From Aquatica leii (Eukaryota > Arthropoda > Insecta > Coleoptera > Lampyridae), in contig CM069432.1 of NCBI GenBank assembly GCA_035610365.1, positions 113,169,529 to 113,233,528 of the forward strand: a stretch of DNA of 64,000 nt, given 5' to 3'. Below the pieces are notes generated by a model. It searched no databases, was not told the origin of the DNA, and worked only from the letters and a program-made list of their open reading frames with translations. A program made the translations under genes and the position numbers. The number at the start of each line of letters is the position of its first letter. The stretch's first letter is position 1. This document shows, one piece after another, positions 35,205-47,409 of this stretch.

Positions 35205-36237
35205 GAAACATTAATATACCGATAATTAATATTTTATGTATATTTTAAATCAATTAATAAAATCCTGTAATTTTTAGTATAACAAATTTGTAACGTTTAC
35301 ATATAACAAAAAATAAAGTTATTTAAACGCCTGTTTTTTAATTTTCTTTATTTGATTCATTAGTGTGCACAAAATAATGTATTTCGTTTAAAATAACAAA
35401 GGTAGGTGTTGTACAAACATATTGTACTGTTACTTTTTGCAATTATAAATCTCATAAACTTTTATTTAAATCTGTTTTTTTACGTTTATTTTAAATTCTA
35501 TCAAAGAATCCTATAGCTCATAGACACTGTGTATATTAATTAAACACATTTATTGGCTTTTTTGTTTGTATACAATTTCTATTGATTTGCTATTGTTGTT
35601 TGTTTAAATTTGTGTTTGTAGTTGATCAGTTATTATATTATCTTTATGTAAATAACAAATAATAATAAATAAACGACATTGATGTTATGTTAGATATTTT
35701 TCGTATTGACGTCAGTTTAGTTATTTTCTATTCAATAAAAAGAAAAATAATATTATTTAGAAAATAATATACACACGTGTCTAATATTTTTCAAAATAAA
35801 ATAAATCTCAAAATGTAAACATCAATTAGTAAATAAAACATAAAACAAAAAACAATACATTGGTTATAGATATCTTTTATCTATGCATTTAACATCAATC
35901 TTTAAAAAAATAATGCAATTTTTTATACATTCAGTTAAATAGGTGACATTTTAATAGATATATTTTTATGATACGCTTGATTTCATAATCAATTTTAAAA
36001 TACAAAAATAACTTAAAGTGAACAGAACGGTTTTAAAATATTACCTTTTTAATTTTCATTGTTAGAAAGATACAATGTTTTTTTACTGTTTTTGTTTAAA
36101 CAAACAATCGGTAACAAATTTGGTTAACATTGAAACTTTCATATAAATTTCACATTGAAGCCAATAAAAAACCTATTTGCTTTTACTGGAATTTTGTGCC
36201 GTAAGATAAAAACATATAACTAGCCTATTGGTAATTT
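35205..36237. other. AT-rich DNA without recognisable feature
   Basis: No coding motif or repeat is seen apart from short A/T-rich direct repeats. Confidence 0.5.
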
Positions 36238-39200
36238 CCCTAGTAGAACAAAATGATTTCAAATCATTTTAATTTGTCACAAATTTAATGCAATGGTATT
36301 GTACATGAAAACAGTTTTGTAGTATATCCGAATCAATTCCATAATAACTAATAAGTGATTCAAAAAATAGTTAGTTAAAATTGTTTATGTATTGCAGACG
36401 AAACGTTTTCATGATCAATTCTAAAAGTTAATAAAGCGTTATTTGGTAAAACGAATTTTTTATAATATAACATCGTTTTAAAACATCATTTTTACATGAA
36501 TTGTTGAAATATTTTCAGTATCATTCTGGTAACAATGTAGATTGATACAAAATCATCATATTAGATCATCTAAAAAATGATTCGTAGAAACGTTTTTGAT
36601 ATATTATTTTGTCGTGCACAGAATTTTTAAACAGTTTTGTTTGACAATTCTAAGAAAAATATTTTCAATAGAGTATACCTGCTTTTAAAAGGTTTAAATA
36701 GGTTACAGTTTCTCGACAATAAATGAAATTTAATCTCTATACAAGAATCGAGAAAGACTCATTTGTTGCAGTGTAGTGTTCTTAAGTTTTTAATAATGTC
36801 AATAGTAAGTTTAGTATTTTTATTGGAATTCATATAATTTATGAATTTTTACATTTTTGCTGCTGAGATACTAATTAATCGTTTTTAATAAGTACAAATA
36901 TTATAAAAATGAATCGATCCATGTTTTTAACATTGAGTGTAATATAATATTAGATAAAGATATAGCTTATTTGTCTTTCCCAATAATTTATTTTTAACTT
37001 TCTTGACAATTGTTTCTTTTGCCTTAATGTGCAAACATTGAAACAATGTAATTGAATGATTTTAAAGATTTATAATTAAGTTTTAATGAGAATTTCTTTT
37101 GATCATTGATTAATTCGTTTTCATTAGTTTGCATTATAAAACACGTTTCTAGTTCGTTTAAAATTAATAAATTTGGATTTGAAAAAAGTTGTTTAGATTG
37201 AATGTATGGTTATTTTTTAATAAGTGTTGAGCAAAAGTGGATTTTATTTAATTTGGATTGTATACTGTAGAATTATTGATCTATTTTAAATATTTTTTTA
37301 ATCTGGTTTTTTAAGACTTCTTAGTTTGACTCATATAGAGCATTTTACAAGAACTGACGTATTTATAGACTCCACTCTTTTCAATTTCGGATATTGAAAC
37401 TTTAGTTTGAGAGAAATTGTTATATAAATTTGGTAGATCTGAAAAACTTAATTTTAAAGGCGACTGTAATTTTATTTGTTTGTAGATCTGACAAATTTTA
37501 TTGTTGATCTTACATCATGTTTGTTTAATTCAATTATTTTACGTCATCTTGTCTCAATTGACATTTTAATGTAATATTTCTTCTGACGATGTTTGCACAT
37601 TAAGGCAATAGTAACAATTGCGAAGAAAAAAAAATACAGTATTGGAAAAGACCAAGTTTTATCTTTATCTAATATAAACATTTTTTTTATCAAATATGTT
37701 TTAGTGAAATATTAAACCTGAAGTGTTTATTTTTACCTTTGAATCAATTTTATTAATCCATAATTTTGCAATTTGGGTATTAAGACTCTTAGTAATTTTT
37801 CATTTTCATTTTTATTTAAATTAAAAATTGATAAATTGAAATCGACAAATTATAATTTTTTTGAAAAAACTATACATACATACTGTTTTATTTTTCATCA
37901 ATTTAGTTTATTTGAATAGGATTGTACTTTATCAATCTTATTTAGAAACTTTAGAGAAACAAATTTTCATTATTTTCAGCTATGTTGTAATATATTTTAT
38001 TAACAGTATTAGGAAAAAAATCAGCACTATTTTAATTATCCTTGGAGTATTAAAAAAATAATGTGTTATTCTTGTTTACTGTATTCAGACATTCCACTTC
38101 ATCACTTAGCATCTTTATTTTGTTTTTTAAACAATTTTACATCGACGACTATCTTAACATTCACACCATATCGTTTGGAGTTCTGGGGGCCTTTTACGGT
38201 TCGGGACCCCTAGATTGGGGGATTATTTACAGGGCCGTTAGTTTTGCAACTGCATCGTTGTACAATGTAAAAAAGGTATTGTTTCTAATTTATTAAATTA
38301 GGTAATCTATCAAACTTCTCATTTGTCATACGCAAATGGCTTTTGTTCGAAACTCAATTTTACAACGCAAATTATTTTATTTTAATTTTATGTCTTTATG
38401 TTTAATACATTTAAAAAATGTTGTAGGATTTGTTCAAGAGGTATCCAACCTACCTACCTTTAGGCCAGTACATTCATTTTTCTGTCACGTACATACTAAA
38501 ATTTTCAAATTTTCAAGCTATCTAATCCGTTCTACCGACAAAGAAAGGGATTATACATAAAATTATGCATTGTTTTCCCATGAATGTATTCCTATTGTAT
38601 AAATAAGTCTGTTTCTAAGGTTCGATTTTTTTTAAAGCAGCTAATATTTATTTGTTGTGTTACTTGTTTCTCTCTTATTGTGTACATATAAATAACATTA
38701 AATTTTTTAAATCTTGAAATTTCAAACAATTTTACAAAACACTCGGTTAATTTCTATATGAACGGTTTTGATTATTCTGTATATTATTAGCAATTATTAG
38801 TACTTATATTAGTAGTATTATTTAGTTCTAAAAGTAAATTAATTTTTTATAGTTGTCGCTCGAAAATTATTTCCGGAGATGACTGAAAGCTAGCGTATGG
38901 TTCCGTTCTGCAACAACAAGAGTGAAACGTTCTGATCTAAAACAGGCTTCAACTGTGATCTGCGTCGATTTTAACTACTGAATGCCCAAAAAATTACTTA
39001 GCTTTGTGTATTTATGTATTTTATTAAATAATTTATTTTTTATTTTAATTCATTTATAACTCATTTCTGTTAATGACAAGTTAAAGTATGTAATCTTTAG
39101 GAAATATATAAAACAACCTTTATGTAAAGTTTTCTATGATAACATAATATAATCAATAAGTATATAATAGTGTATTGTTTTATATAGGTACTATTCTTTG

Positions 39201-39831
39201 AAAATAAATGATTCATGAAATTATAAGAATTCGTGTTTTAGTACATGCTACGGCTGTGAAATAAATTGTGTGGAAATTTCCGAACTCTTAAATATCATTT
39301 ATGAAAGCAAAAGTTAAATCACTTTGATATGATTATAAAAACAATTTTTAGAATATTTACGAAATGTATTAAAGATGATTCGGTATGTGCAATAAAGTAT
39401 TATTTGCAATCGTTACAAAAACAATTCTAAACGTTATCTCCCTTACAATTTTTAATTGAATGTGCAACGTAAACAATTGGAAATGATTTTGAGAAATTAT
39501 TTATGGTGTTACAAATGCTTATATAGAAACGATTCAAAAAATTTAATGACAGGAATGTTTGAAATCGTTTCAGAAACAATTCTACGAAACATTTTTGTAT
39601 TACTATGTTTAATTTTACAAATGATCCAAGAGTGTTCCGAAACTAACTTTCTGAATCAAACTGTACAACATTGAAAAACATTTTTAAATCAATTCATGCT
39701 AATGATTTGTAAAAATGTTACAAAGGAGAGACATTTGGCAAAATTAAACAAAATTGAAACAATTTTGAATCATATTTTCAATTTTGAAAATCTTTGCTGT
39801 AATATTACAGAAACAATTTTTTCTACTAGGG
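36238..39831. mobile_element. Candidate 3.6 kb element with inverted CCCTAGTAGAA ends
   Basis: CCCTAGTAGAACAAAATGAT at 36238 is mirrored by AAACAATTTTTTCTACTAGG plus G ending at 39831. For some 450 bp inside each end the sequence is dense in AAACGATTC/GAAACAATTTT-like words on both sides, though not a clean alignment. The interior has no recognisable gene, only the smaller inverted repeat at 36945-37676 and a GC patch near 38180-38240. It may be one element or two separate inverted ends of the same family. No target duplication was found. Confidence 0.4.
36945..37676. repeat. Inverted repeat pair, ~95-bp arms
   Basis: ATATTAGATAAAGATA at 36949 and TGCCTTAATGTGCAAACAT ending near 37039 are mirrored by ATGTTTGCACATTAAGGCA at about 37588 and TATCTTTATCTAATAT ending at about 37674. 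The arms also share the CAATTGTT block. The enclosed ~540 bp is AT-rich. Confidence 0.6.
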
Positions 39832-40021
39832 ATATGTTATAAGATGACTCTGCCATTTAACGTTGCTAATGGTTACCGTTACCACACTTGGATATAAAGC
39901 TATATGGTTTGTTAGTGCAATTGTGAGAATTATATTAAAGTGTTTTCTTACTGCTGATGAACCCTAAAAGGGCAAAACAACCATTCGGTAGTTAACTCTA
40001 GTGGCATCTCCATAATTGCAT
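39832..40021. other. Spacer next to the third hairpin repeat
   Basis: The segment GACTCTGCCATTTAACGTTG plus CTAAT (39845-39869) recurs as CGCTCTGCCATCAGACGTTG plus CTAAT at about 40185-40209. The hairpin repeat lies between these two direct repeats. Confidence 0.45.
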
Positions 40022-40150
40022 TGTAATTGCTTTATCCTCAATGTCCTTTACGTTGTGGTTTTATTTCGCAGTTTTATTAAAAACTATTTTGAATTACACG
40101 GGTGTAAAATCAACTTACAACGTTTGCCGCCGTTGTAACTTATTTACAGT
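40022..40150 (+). repeat. Dispersed hairpin repeat, copy 3
   Basis: Contains TTTACGTTGTGGTTTTAT, then AAACTATTTTGAATTACACG, GGTGTAAAATC and ACAACGTTTGCCGCC in the order seen at 5.5-5.9 kb and at 45.8 kb. The arms around GGTTTTAT/GTGTAAAATC are roughly self-complementary. Confidence 0.65.
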
Positions 40151-40556
40151 TATTTTTTATACCTAGTAACTTATATTATAAGATCGCTCTGCCATCAGAC
40201 GTTGCTAATTATGTAAACTTACTTTTGTTATTAATATAGCACAATTATTTTATCGAATGTATGTTTAGGAGGAGATAACAGCAATGCATATTGTACTAGA
40301 AAATACTTTTTTTAACCGTTCAAATCGTGTCTGATTGTCCAATTAAAAATAAGAAGTATAGCAGCACGTTAACCAGGATCTGTATAGGATCTATCAATTT
40401 TTAACAACAGCAAATTAAAAAAAGTTTTTAAACTAATTAGTTAAAAAAAAATTTTATTATTAAATGATAGTAGATGTTTTTTATATAAACAGCTTATAGT
40501 TCCATTTCATTAAATAGAAACACCTGCAGAAAAAATTATATGATGAATCTTTGATT

Positions 40557-40790
40557 CATACCAAAAATACAGTTGAAAGACATTATGGTGTGTAGAAAAG
40601 AAATTTCCCTATATGCGTATATATAACACTACTGTAAGATTTATAGTAATAGCAACTATCGTCTTGCATTGTTCTAGAGATGCATCATGAGCTAGCTGAA
40701 ACCACAGATCAACTAGAATGCGGTGAGAGTATTGAAATAAATAGGATGCTAAGCAAAAAAAATTGCTCATACAAATCAACTGGCAATCAA
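40557..40790 (+). pseudogene. PIF/Harbinger-like transposase C-terminal remnant
   Basis: Reads HTKNTVERHYGV, stop, KRNFPICVY. In HARBI1-like transposases the motif xRNxVERxFGVLKRRFP follows the last catalytic residue. After a frameshift, RFIVIATIVLHCSRD matches the following IIxAxxVLHN segment. A Glu-rich tail (MHHELAETTDQLECGE) comes next. Only this short C-terminal part is visible, with stops and at least one frameshift. It lies on the opposite strand to the 31-kb copy and has different residues, so it is a separate insertion. Confidence 0.6.
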
Positions 40791-42632
40791 TAATCTTTTT
40801 GCTCAGTTACAATTATTTAATCTGTTAAAACCCATAATGTGTTTTAATTAAAATGTTTTTAAGTATTTAATTACATAATTAGAAATTAAATATACCATTG
40901 AACAAACTGTATAAAATATATCTAATAAACAACTTATTTTCTTATTGTTATTTTCTTTTTTTTTTAATTTGGATTTATAAACTAACCAGTTCCATCTTTT
41001 TACACTTGTTTTTTAAGGCAAGAAATTTTTTTTTAAATAATTTTTTTTTTAAATTATAGTTTTTTTGTTTGTTTACGTACTGATAGTGTATGTTTCGCAA
41101 TTTATGTTTTGTGCAGTTTTCAATAAAACTATAGCGCGTACCGTGTCTTCACAGACAGCACTTTCTATCGTATAATTTTGATTTTTTTTTTTCAAATTTG
41201 AATTGTCGGGTAGTTCCGTTTCTGTTTTTTGTGGTAACCGCACATGTACCAAATAAATATGATTCGTGAGCAGTATAGTACTTTCTTGATGCTGTTTTTT
41301 AAGTGTAGCTTTATATTTTTATTGTAGTAGATTGTTTTTAAAGTTAAGAAATGTTTTCGTTAAACGTAACTTGGACTATAATAATTGTAATAAAATTGTA
41401 AAAAATGTCGGATCACTCGTTGTGTGAATGTACTCGCTGTCAAAGGTACAAGAATTTAAAGAATAGAATCTTTTGTAGGTCACTCGTTCGTGACGTCACG
41501 AACCAGTGACTTTAAGAATAGCCCCTCAGAACCATTCCAGTTTACGGTATTAAACCTGTACTTAATTAAACTAAAAACTAACTGCTTTATCTATTGTAGG
41601 TAAGCTAGACAATGTCAACGGAAATGTAAAACTACCACCAGAGTGAACGACTGTTTGTTGCTTTAACCCCAGGTATATATAAAACCTATTTAAATTACTC
41701 GCAGTTTTTTACATATTATAACTTTAGAAGTTATATAAGTTTACACAATTTAGTACTTAATTTTTAGTTTTTAGTATTAAAAAGTTTTACAAAACATAAT
41801 TTTCTTTACAATTACATTTTGTAAAAATTGTGTAAACATTTTGTATTAGATTACGATCAAGATCAGATGACACCCGTGTAGAAACGCACGTTTAAATTAG
41901 AAAATGATGCAGTAACGATATGAAAAAAAATAAAGATGTTACAGTACATGCGAAAAACACTGGAAATTACATCAGTTTTTCGCTGTTTGTCGTTAATGTT
42001 TGTTTATAACCTCATTGTTTTACTCTATTTATTTTACAAAAAATAATGTTGCTGTTTGTATTAATTTTAAAGGTAACTTATCTTAATTGTTATTAAAGTT
42101 AAATATATTAAAGAAATTCTTTGTAGTTTCTTATAATGTGCTCAGCAAGTACTTTGTAAAAAAACGACTTGTGTTATCGAAAGATGCTAGAGAGATTATT
42201 TGGAACATTAGAGCGTTTTTAAAAGGAAACTAAAATTCACAAAGTAATATATAATTTATTAGTACCTACAAAGATTATTTTGTTTTACACTATTTTATTT
42301 TTATTAAGTAGTATTTTGAAGTTCCAAAAGTAAAGTTGTACATATCTGAAAACAGGGTCGTGCAATTAATTGCGGTGAGAAAAGTTCATTTGTGATTTCA
42401 ACCTCGATACCGAAAACTTCACTCTCACACAATGTCATACGCTTAGACGGATGCATCACGTGGAGGTCTTAAATCCCCAGTAGCAAAAGGAAAAACTGAT
42501 TATAGTACATACTGGTATATGTACATGATTTTTTCATATTAAATTTGTCATTTACCATTATTTATTTTAGAAGGTGAAATGTGTTTAATCAATAATAAAA
42601 ATTGATATTAAATCGGACAAAAGTATAAAAAT
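40791..42632. other. AT-rich spacer containing one strong palindrome
   Basis: Apart from the palindrome at 41479-41510 I see no gene. A short frame from the ATG at 41405 reads CECTRCQR with three Cys residues and stops after 34 codons; this is not enough to call it coding. Confidence 0.45.
41479..41510. promoter_or_regulatory. 32-bp palindrome centred on a CRE-like TGACGTCA
   Basis: GTCACTCGTTCGTGAC pairs with GTCACGAACCAGTGAC with one mismatch. The centre TGACGTCA (41491-41498) equals the CREB/ATF consensus. It may be a regulatory site or simply a cruciform-prone palindrome. No promoter context is evident apart from AT-rich flanks. Confidence 0.4.
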
Positions 42633-42988
42633 TGGGTTGAGGACCAATTGCTACCCAATTTGCCACAGAATACTATAATTGTAATGGCAAGTTACTATAA
42701 CATGTCATCTGTTTAACATTCAATTTCGACAAAATGAGTACCTGGCAACGTGGCATCTCACATTACGAAAAATTAACAAAACCAGAATTATATAACTTAA
42801 TAAAATTAAACAAACCAAGCTATATGCAATACCGTATTGATCAATCTTTGCATTTTCACGTAAAAGAAATTTAATAGGATTACATGAAGAAGGAACATAT
42901 AGATACAAAATATGAAAAGTTTATAGAACACGCAACTGGTGATACTTTCGATGAAGACCTGGACTGTACGTCAGATTTTGAGTGTTAA
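42633..42988 (+). pseudogene. IS630/Tc1-related DDE_3-type transposase with internal deletion
   Basis: A frame from 42633 reads WVEDQLLPNLPQNTIIVMAS, then YYNM. In this family the stretch leads into IVMDNASYH, so the second catalytic Asp and its Asn are deleted here. After a frameshift the frame from 42734 gives TWQRGISHYEKLTKPELYNL and IKLNKPSYMQYRID, the linker before the usual LRLPPYHPDLNPIE motif. That motif is absent: the sequence jumps through FHVK and two stops to a C-terminal tail (HIDTKYEKFIEHATGDTFDE, DLDCTSDFEC, stop 42986-42988) with the acidic ending common in these proteins. It is therefore an internally deleted, dead copy lacking two of three catalytic residues. Confidence 0.72.
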
Positions 42989-45092
42989 CAAAATTTACTT
43001 ACGTAACTGCTTAGAATTTTCTAATTTATGTAACTGAAATAAAGAGTTCTATAGTGTAAAGATATTAAACTAACTGTAGTTATGTTGTACTAACAAATCT
43101 TAAGCTGTTTAGTATTAATTACTGTTTAAATAAATTACTCTGTTTTTTCGTAATATTTTTATTCACAAATACTTTTACATGTTCGACGTCTAATGTTTAC
43201 AACCGTCTTAATGAAATATTGAAAAATGAATTCTAATTTTGTTTATTCAACTTGAAATTGATCGTTGTAATTAAAAACTACTTAAAGTTTAACATACTAA
43301 CAAATAAGTACAGAATGACATAACCTGACTTTTATGTTAAAATTTTTTAAAAAATATAGTTTTACAGTTTTTATATCAAATTTAAAAATAAAACAAAAGC
43401 ATAACTAAGAAATAAAACTTTACAATAACTTTTAATTTTTTTTTAAAAACTTATATTTTTAAGTTGGGTTTTACACTCTGACGTCACATTCCTCGGGTAG
43501 CTTGGTGTCCCGATAATTATCCTACTCATGAAGCATTAAATTGTGTCAAAGTAAATATGTAAAAAAAATTATTATAATGGTAATAGAAAATATAAACCAC
43601 AAGAAATTGCTTAAAAGGATTAATAACAGAACGTTAATAAACTCAATATTGAAACATTAAAAATTAATTCTGTTTTCAATTGAATATTAATTAACAAAAG
43701 CCAAACTTATGTTCAAAGCCTAATTAACTATAGTTTGTAATTGCTCTGTTTGTGTTTATAATGTTCAATTAATAAATATATTCGAAAATTACAAAAGCGT
43801 AAAGGATGTGTAGTTATTTGTATGTTTCTCTATTTATGATGTATTATTACTTACTGTTACGTCATTTAATTTCAAAGATATAGTTCAAAAATCTATTATA
43901 ACTGTTTAATCAAAGCATAAATTACAATTTACTATACTAAACTATAGTAAACTAAAATAAATTGCAAATCAAGTATAATTTAGATAAAATTTAATTTATG
44001 TTTAAAAATTAATTATTAAAAAATTTAAGAGGACACAATTTATAGAATAATTTTAGAAACAATTAAATCCGAATTAATTAAAATATGAAATTTCATTTTT
44101 TATAGGAAATACAAATAATTGATTTAATATGCGTTTCAGTTTTTTTGTAAGTTTTATGATAATTTTAAAAAAGTATTACTTTTTGATTTTTTAATAATTA
44201 AAAAAAAATTTCTAACAAAATTGGTAATGAAGACGATTAATAACCAAAATTATTAGTTGCCTATTAACAAACAAGTTAATTTTTATGCTTTTTCGTCATT
44301 TGTATATTATTAATGTTTCCATTTTTTTATAACTTTACAACTTTACTTATTTAACAACTGTTTCATTTCTGTATAAACGGTAGTGTAATTATTAAATAAT
44401 GAAAATGTTACATAACCTCAACATCAGCTACGTTTATTGTTGTGATTTCTTTTATAATTATTTTGTTTAATGCATTAACGTGAATAAAACTTTAATTTGA
44501 TTGATTATAGTTAGTTTTAAAAATATGTAATTAAAAATTCAGAATTGTTTATAAAACAAATAAACTAATGTTTATACATATAAAAATAATTTGTATATAA
44601 CGAATATCGTTATTAAGAATAAAACTATAAGCTGCCAGAAAAGGTTATAAATCTATGCTAAAAACAATGGTAATTTGAATACACTTTTAGTAGATAAGAA
44701 AGTTTTAACAATAAACATTTTAGTTCAGAAAATGCAAGTAAAAGCTAATTACAAAGGTAAACCAGACGTTATAAGCAGTTTCTTACAACAAATTAGGTTT
44801 GAGAGGTACAAGAAGCTGAATCTATATTTAGATTAAACATATATGTGTTTATCTATCCATCACATTGCGTTATTACTTTTATACATTGCAATATCTTGCA
44901 TAAGCAACAACAAAAAATTTGTTATGTACCACACAGAGTTGACAAAAGATTTATAATTGTTCGTCAATAATATTAATTTGTAATAATTTCAACTGTAACG
45001 TAACGTGTCATATTGTAGTTTTCAAATGAACAACACACAAAAAGTTTAATTTATAGATTTAGTAACATAATTGTATACCAAAATTAAAAGTC
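42989..45092. other. AT-rich DNA without recognisable feature
   Basis: No gene is seen. The block CTATTAACAAACAAGTTAAT near 44264 resembles CTTATTAACAAACAAATTAA near 31699, a possible further fragment of a shared repeat. Confidence 0.45.
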
Positions 45093-45339
45093 GTCAGATG
45101 TCACAAGTTACAATTGTTGGGATCTTTAAATGTTTAAAGAGCATCTTCCGACTAAAAACTAATTACACCAATAATAAAAATGATAAAAAATTAATTAACA
45201 AGAACTTATCAAAAACACACGTGTGCACTAATTGACAAACAACTATTCTTATTGGTGTAATTAGTTTTTAGTCTGACAAAAATCATCTTCTTTAAACATT
45301 AAAAGATCGAAACAACTGATGTAAGTAGTCACATCTGAC
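45093..45339. mobile_element. MITE-like inverted repeat, 247 bp
   Basis: The arms at 45093-45174 and 45248-45339 are reverse complements: GTCAGATGT/ACATCTGAC, GATCTTTAAATGTTTAAAG against CTTTAAACATTAAAAGATC, and the long perfect block GACTAAAAACTAATTACACC/GGTGTAATTAGTTTTTAGTC. The 73-bp loop contains CACACGTGTG. No coding capacity and no obvious target duplication are present. Confidence 0.75.
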
Positions 45340-45782
45340 AAATTTTAATTTTCAAATTTCATATATTAAATTCAAATATTGACTACAAATTACAAAATTT
45401 TATAATTAATAATTTACTTGTCTACTAGCATATTTCTATTCGTTCATGGAGTATAGAAAACAAAAGAAAGAATTTTCTTTTTTTGGATATAGGATACTGT
45501 AGTTTTATTGTTAACAAAACTGAACATTAAAATCTTTGGTCTGTTTGTTACTACTATCAACTCTGGAGGATTCTTTTTTTAATTTTACGCAAAATTTCTA
45601 TGAAAATTAAATTGTATGCATCAGTCAACAGCTTATCAAGTCAATGAACCAAAAGCAATTGTTCATTGTAATGTTACAATTGTTTCCACCCAGTAAACAC
45701 AGATACATATCAAATATGGATTTGTTATATAAACATAAACACTTTTTATTATTATTGCAGTTATACAGGGTTAACAAACGTT
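45340..45782. other. Spacer without recognisable feature
   Basis: AT-rich, nothing recognised. Confidence 0.5.
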
Positions 45783-45882
45783 TGATGGCAGAGCCATCTC
45801 ATAGTCCTTTACGTTGTGGTTTTATCCTGCAGTTTTATTCAAAATTATTTTAAAATTTGCGGGTGTAAAATCACCTTTTATA
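45783..45882 (+). repeat. Dispersed hairpin repeat, copy 4
   Basis: Starts with the small palindrome GATGGCAGAGCCATC, then TCCTTTACGTTGTGGTTTTA, TCCTGCAGTTTTATTCAAAA, TTATTTTAAAATTTGCGGGT and GTAAAATCACC. This is the clearest copy: GGTTTTATCCTGC and GCGGGTGTAAAATC form the outer stem. Confidence 0.7.
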
Positions 45883-47230
45883 CCATAACTATGTCAAGTT
45901 CAAGTTTGCTATTAAGTATTAATTTTTAGATGACTAAATAAACAACATTTAAGAGAAAAGGTGTCGTGCTAAATTCAAGGTTATTTTTAATTTACTTCAA
46001 GATGCTTAATAACAACATAAAAAAGTAAAGTAACAATGTTTATAGGTTATTATTTTAAAATATCTAAAATAAATGAAAATCGAATCAGCAGTAACGCACA
46101 ACCGAAATAGACACAATAACCCCTAAATGGGCAGAAGAAGAAATTTTAACTACATAGTTTTATTTTATGTTAACCAAAGTTATGGTTTTTGTACGCGTTC
46201 AACGATCTACAGTAAAACTAAGCATTTTTTCACTTTGTACCTGTTGTTTACTACTAAACGATAATGCCAATTCATTGGCTTTTCTTCCTACGAATTTACA
46301 TTCTATGACAGGACCGTCTTAAATTTTAAATCTGCTATTAAGAGATTATTAGTTATGTTAAAACCTGTATATCAACGCCGCCTTATATATATATACAGAA
46401 CACTAAAATTTGAAAATTATATTACTATCTGTAATAGATAAGATACATATATGTATGTACATAGGTAATATATAATATGAGATATGTTCATCACATTTGA
46501 AATGTATTTGTTATATTGTTATTAGAGTTATATAATATATCACGTATATAAATTAGTATTTTAACTTAGTTCTTTTAATGAGCTCTAGATAATACGTATG
46601 AGAATGTGCGTTTACTGGGCATGGATCCAGCCAAGAGTAACTCGTTTGTATTTATGTTCTACTCTAAATAAAAACAAGCACTAATCATATGCTTTGTTTT
46701 ATTATTTCATACCATTACAATTTTAATTCCGTACTTTGCGGCTTATTTGGTATGTAGATCATACATCAACATGCTCTACAGTCGGATTTTTTTATCAATA
46801 AATCTGAGGCGGTTTATTAACAACGCAAGGTACTTAAGATACTTAAAATTGTACTATCAAACATATATTTTGCAAATAAATGTCTTTTTTTGCTACATTT
46901 AATATTAAAATTCTAAACAAAGCTTTTAGTTTATCTTTAGTTATTTGTGATAGATTACTGTAACTTTGGGCATCATATTTTTGAGTTTGTCTAGGAATTT
47001 CATTGTTGGTGTATTGAATAATGCTTTCAAAAAAATTCTTCGAAAAAAATGAAAGAAGTATGCTTTTGTTATTCTTTTGTTTCTTGATACAAAATGGATA
47101 ATATTTCGAGCTGCTACTTTTTTTAGATCTAAATAGTAATTCAGACGACTACTTATGTTCCTTTTTAACTTTTATGTTTATTTTGTTTGGATATGCTATA
47201 AATCTATTTATCTATCAAGTATATTATGGT
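45883..47230. other. AT-rich DNA without recognisable feature
   Basis: Includes a short TATATATATATA run near 46386. No gene or repeat family is recognised. Confidence 0.5.
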
Positions 47231-47409
47231 CCGGTTGCATAAAGCATAGTTAACTATGTTGTTAGCTGACGCCGTTGTTAACTAAAACGTAGATATTGAT
47301 TTGAGAATGTCGTCAGCAAAACACTTCATTTTGTACCAATAACGACGTTTATCGACATGAGCACGTATTTATCTACATCCCTAAAGTTAACAATGCTTTA
47401 TGCAATCGG
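47231..47409. mobile_element. MITE with 24-bp terminal inverted repeats
   Basis: The left end CCGGTTGCATAAAGCATAGT (plus TAAC) and the complement of the right end CCGATTGCATAAAGCATTGT (plus TAAC) differ at two positions. Total length is 179 bp with no coding capacity. The target duplication is not clear, so the superfamily is unassigned. Confidence 0.8.

Noticed and set aside
41405..41509. Short frame with three Cys (CECTRC) before the CRE-like palindrome
   Set aside because: Only 34 codons and no second exon found; a splice donor GT follows AG at 41478, but nothing downstream supports a gene.
44262..44300. Third copy of the 31.7/49.5 kb dispersed element
   Set aside because: Only about 35 bp resemble a segment just outside copy A, and the diagnostic internal blocks are absent.
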